In this document: positions 31,805 to 32,610 of the stretch, piece after piece
Layout: each line of letters begins with the position of its first letter
How positions within the stretch are numbered: position 1 is the stretch's first letter
Source of the DNA: Acanthamoeba sp. SK_2022b
Lineage: Eukaryota > Discosea > Longamoebia > Acanthamoebidae
DNA: 32,610 nt
Direction of reading: 5' to 3'
Assembly: GCA_027943245.1 (NCBI GenBank)
Contig: JANDJZ010000760.1
Coordinates: forward strand, 1-32,610
Translations under genes and position numbers: made by a program
Notes under the pieces: model-generated
Database searches by the model: none
Seen by the model: the letters and a program-made list of their open reading frames with translations, nothing else
What the model was told of the DNA's origin: nothing

Positions 31805-31981
31805 AATGACCTCGCCTCAGAAAACGCCAAATGGACACTGCGCGCGGTTCTTCGGCGCGGCGCGTCGTCTGCGGCGGCCGGAGGGGAAGAGCGGCAGGAA
31901 AAATTGGTACGCTTCAATAGATTAGCACAGCATTTGTGCAACCGTGTGTCTGCGAATGTGTCGAAATGCGGCGAAAAAAAC

Positions 31982-31998
31982 CACACAATTAAAGTGTG
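31982..31998. promoter_or_regulatory. Short inverted repeat in hydroxylase-sotB region
   Basis: CACAC-N7-GTGTG lies in the 268-base divergent region between the hydroxylase and sotB, about 75 bases upstream of the sotB start. It could be an operator; its short arms make this weak. Confidence 0.25.
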
Positions 31999-32072
31999 AC
32001 GCGTATCGCATTTAGCGGGCCGGTTGGTTAAAATATCGCTACTTGCCCGCACCTGTCCGGATTTTGTTTACC

Positions 32073-32610
32073 ATGGAACACGCTGCCGTTTCGCGCTCAA
32101 CCGCCTGGTTGCGCGTGGTTATCCTCGCCGTCTCGGCCTTTATCTTCAACACCACCGAATTTATTCCGGTCGGTCTGCTGAGCGACATCGCCGCCAGCTT
32201 CTCGATGCAAACCGAACAGGTCGGCCTGATCATTACCATCTACGCCTGGATCGTCGCCGCCGCCTCGTTGGCGTGCATGCTGCTGACCAGCAAAATCGAG
32301 CGCCGCAAGCTGCTGATCGGCGTGTTCATGCTGTTTATCGCCAGCCACGTGCTGACCGCCGTGGCCTGGAACTTCACCACGCTGGTCATCTCGCGCGCCG
32401 GCGTGGCGCTGGCACACTCGGTGTTTTGGTCGATCACCGCCTCGCTGGCGATCCGCGTGGCGCCGCCGGGCAAGAAAGCCCAGGCGCTGAGCCTGCTGGC
32501 GGGCGGCACCGCGCTGGCGATGGTGCTCGGGCTGCCGCTCGGGCGGGTGGTGGGGCAGCTGCTCGGCTGGCGCATGACCTTTATCGGCATCGCGGTGTGC
32601 GCCACCCTGG
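32073..32610 (+). CDS. sotB: SotB sugar-efflux transporter, N-terminal part (3' end outside window)
   Basis: From the ATG at 32073 the frame stays open to the window end, giving the first 179 residues of a major facilitator superfamily exporter. The sequence follows E. coli SotB (YdeA) closely: [27 protein letters not shown], a charged [10 protein letters not shown] loop after the second helix, [24 protein letters not shown] and [18 protein letters not shown]. SotB exports arabinose and related sugars or thiogalactosides across the inner membrane. About five membrane helices are visible. The missing end is due to the window border. Confidence 0.88.
   Translation, partial: MEHAAVSRSTAWLRVVILAVSAFIFNTTEFIPVGLLSDIAASFSMQTEQVGLIITIYAWIVAAASLACMLLTSKIERRKLLIGVFMLFIASHVLTAVAWNFTTLVISRAGVALAHSVFWSITASLAIRVAPPGKKAQALSLLAGGTALAMVLGLPLGRVVGQLLGWRMTFIGIAVCATL

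Noticed and set aside
1..32610. CRISPR array, integrase or insertion sequence
   Set aside because: No regularly spaced repeats, no transposase or integrase motifs and no terminal inverted repeats with target duplications were seen on either strand.

Overview
The window is most consistent with a Serratia-type enterobacterial chromosome. The protein-coding DNA is mostly GC-rich. It carries an AraD-type epimerase end, a complete liv operon, a SotB start, a CitA-type citrate symporter and an enterobacterial tRNA-Asn. Genus assignment is an inference from gene content and protein resemblance, not from a search.

Layout. 1-1365: the 3' end of an araD-like gene and a convergent LacI-family regulator. 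1366-3334: an AT-rich, accessory-looking island with a TIR-domain protein, a tiny hydrophobic ORF, palindromes and gene debris. 3335-6089: a LysR regulator divergent from an exported serine hydrolase, then a small DUF6434 protein. 6152-20457: a large lipid locus, described below. 20552-23555: a LysR regulator, an orphan ModA-like periplasmic binding protein and a CitA-type symporter. 24235-25592: a periplasmic DUF4432 protein and tRNA-Asn. 26047-31087: livKHMGF. 31118-31804: a short Asp/Asn beta-hydroxylase (LpxO/OlsC-like family). 32073-end: the start of sotB.

The main result is the lipid locus at 6152-20457. One minus-strand operon encodes a fatty acyl-AMP ligase, an SDR reductase, an acyl carrier protein and a serine palmitoyltransferase-type enzyme. 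Divergent from it is a GNAT-fold protein of the bacterial ceramide synthase type, followed by a DgkA-type lipid kinase. Together these form a complete candidate route from free fatty acid and serine to (dihydro)ceramide and perhaps ceramide phosphate, matching the gene set known from Caulobacter. A second minus-strand operon encodes two thymidylate-kinase-like P-loop proteins, a polysaccharide-type flippase, a CHAD-like helical protein, a YtfJ paralog and a full-length LptF/LptG pair. A third paralogous P-loop kinase lies between the two operons. There is no LptA, LptB, LptC or glycosyltransferase in the window.

My reading is a sphingolipid factory coupled to its own export machinery, in which LptF/LptG-type paralogs (probably borrowing the housekeeping LptB ATPase) extract a ceramide-based lipid. 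The synthesis half rests on recognisable enzyme families. The export half and the role of the three kinases are inference from gene neighbourhood. Substrates, expression and novelty cannot be settled from sequence alone.
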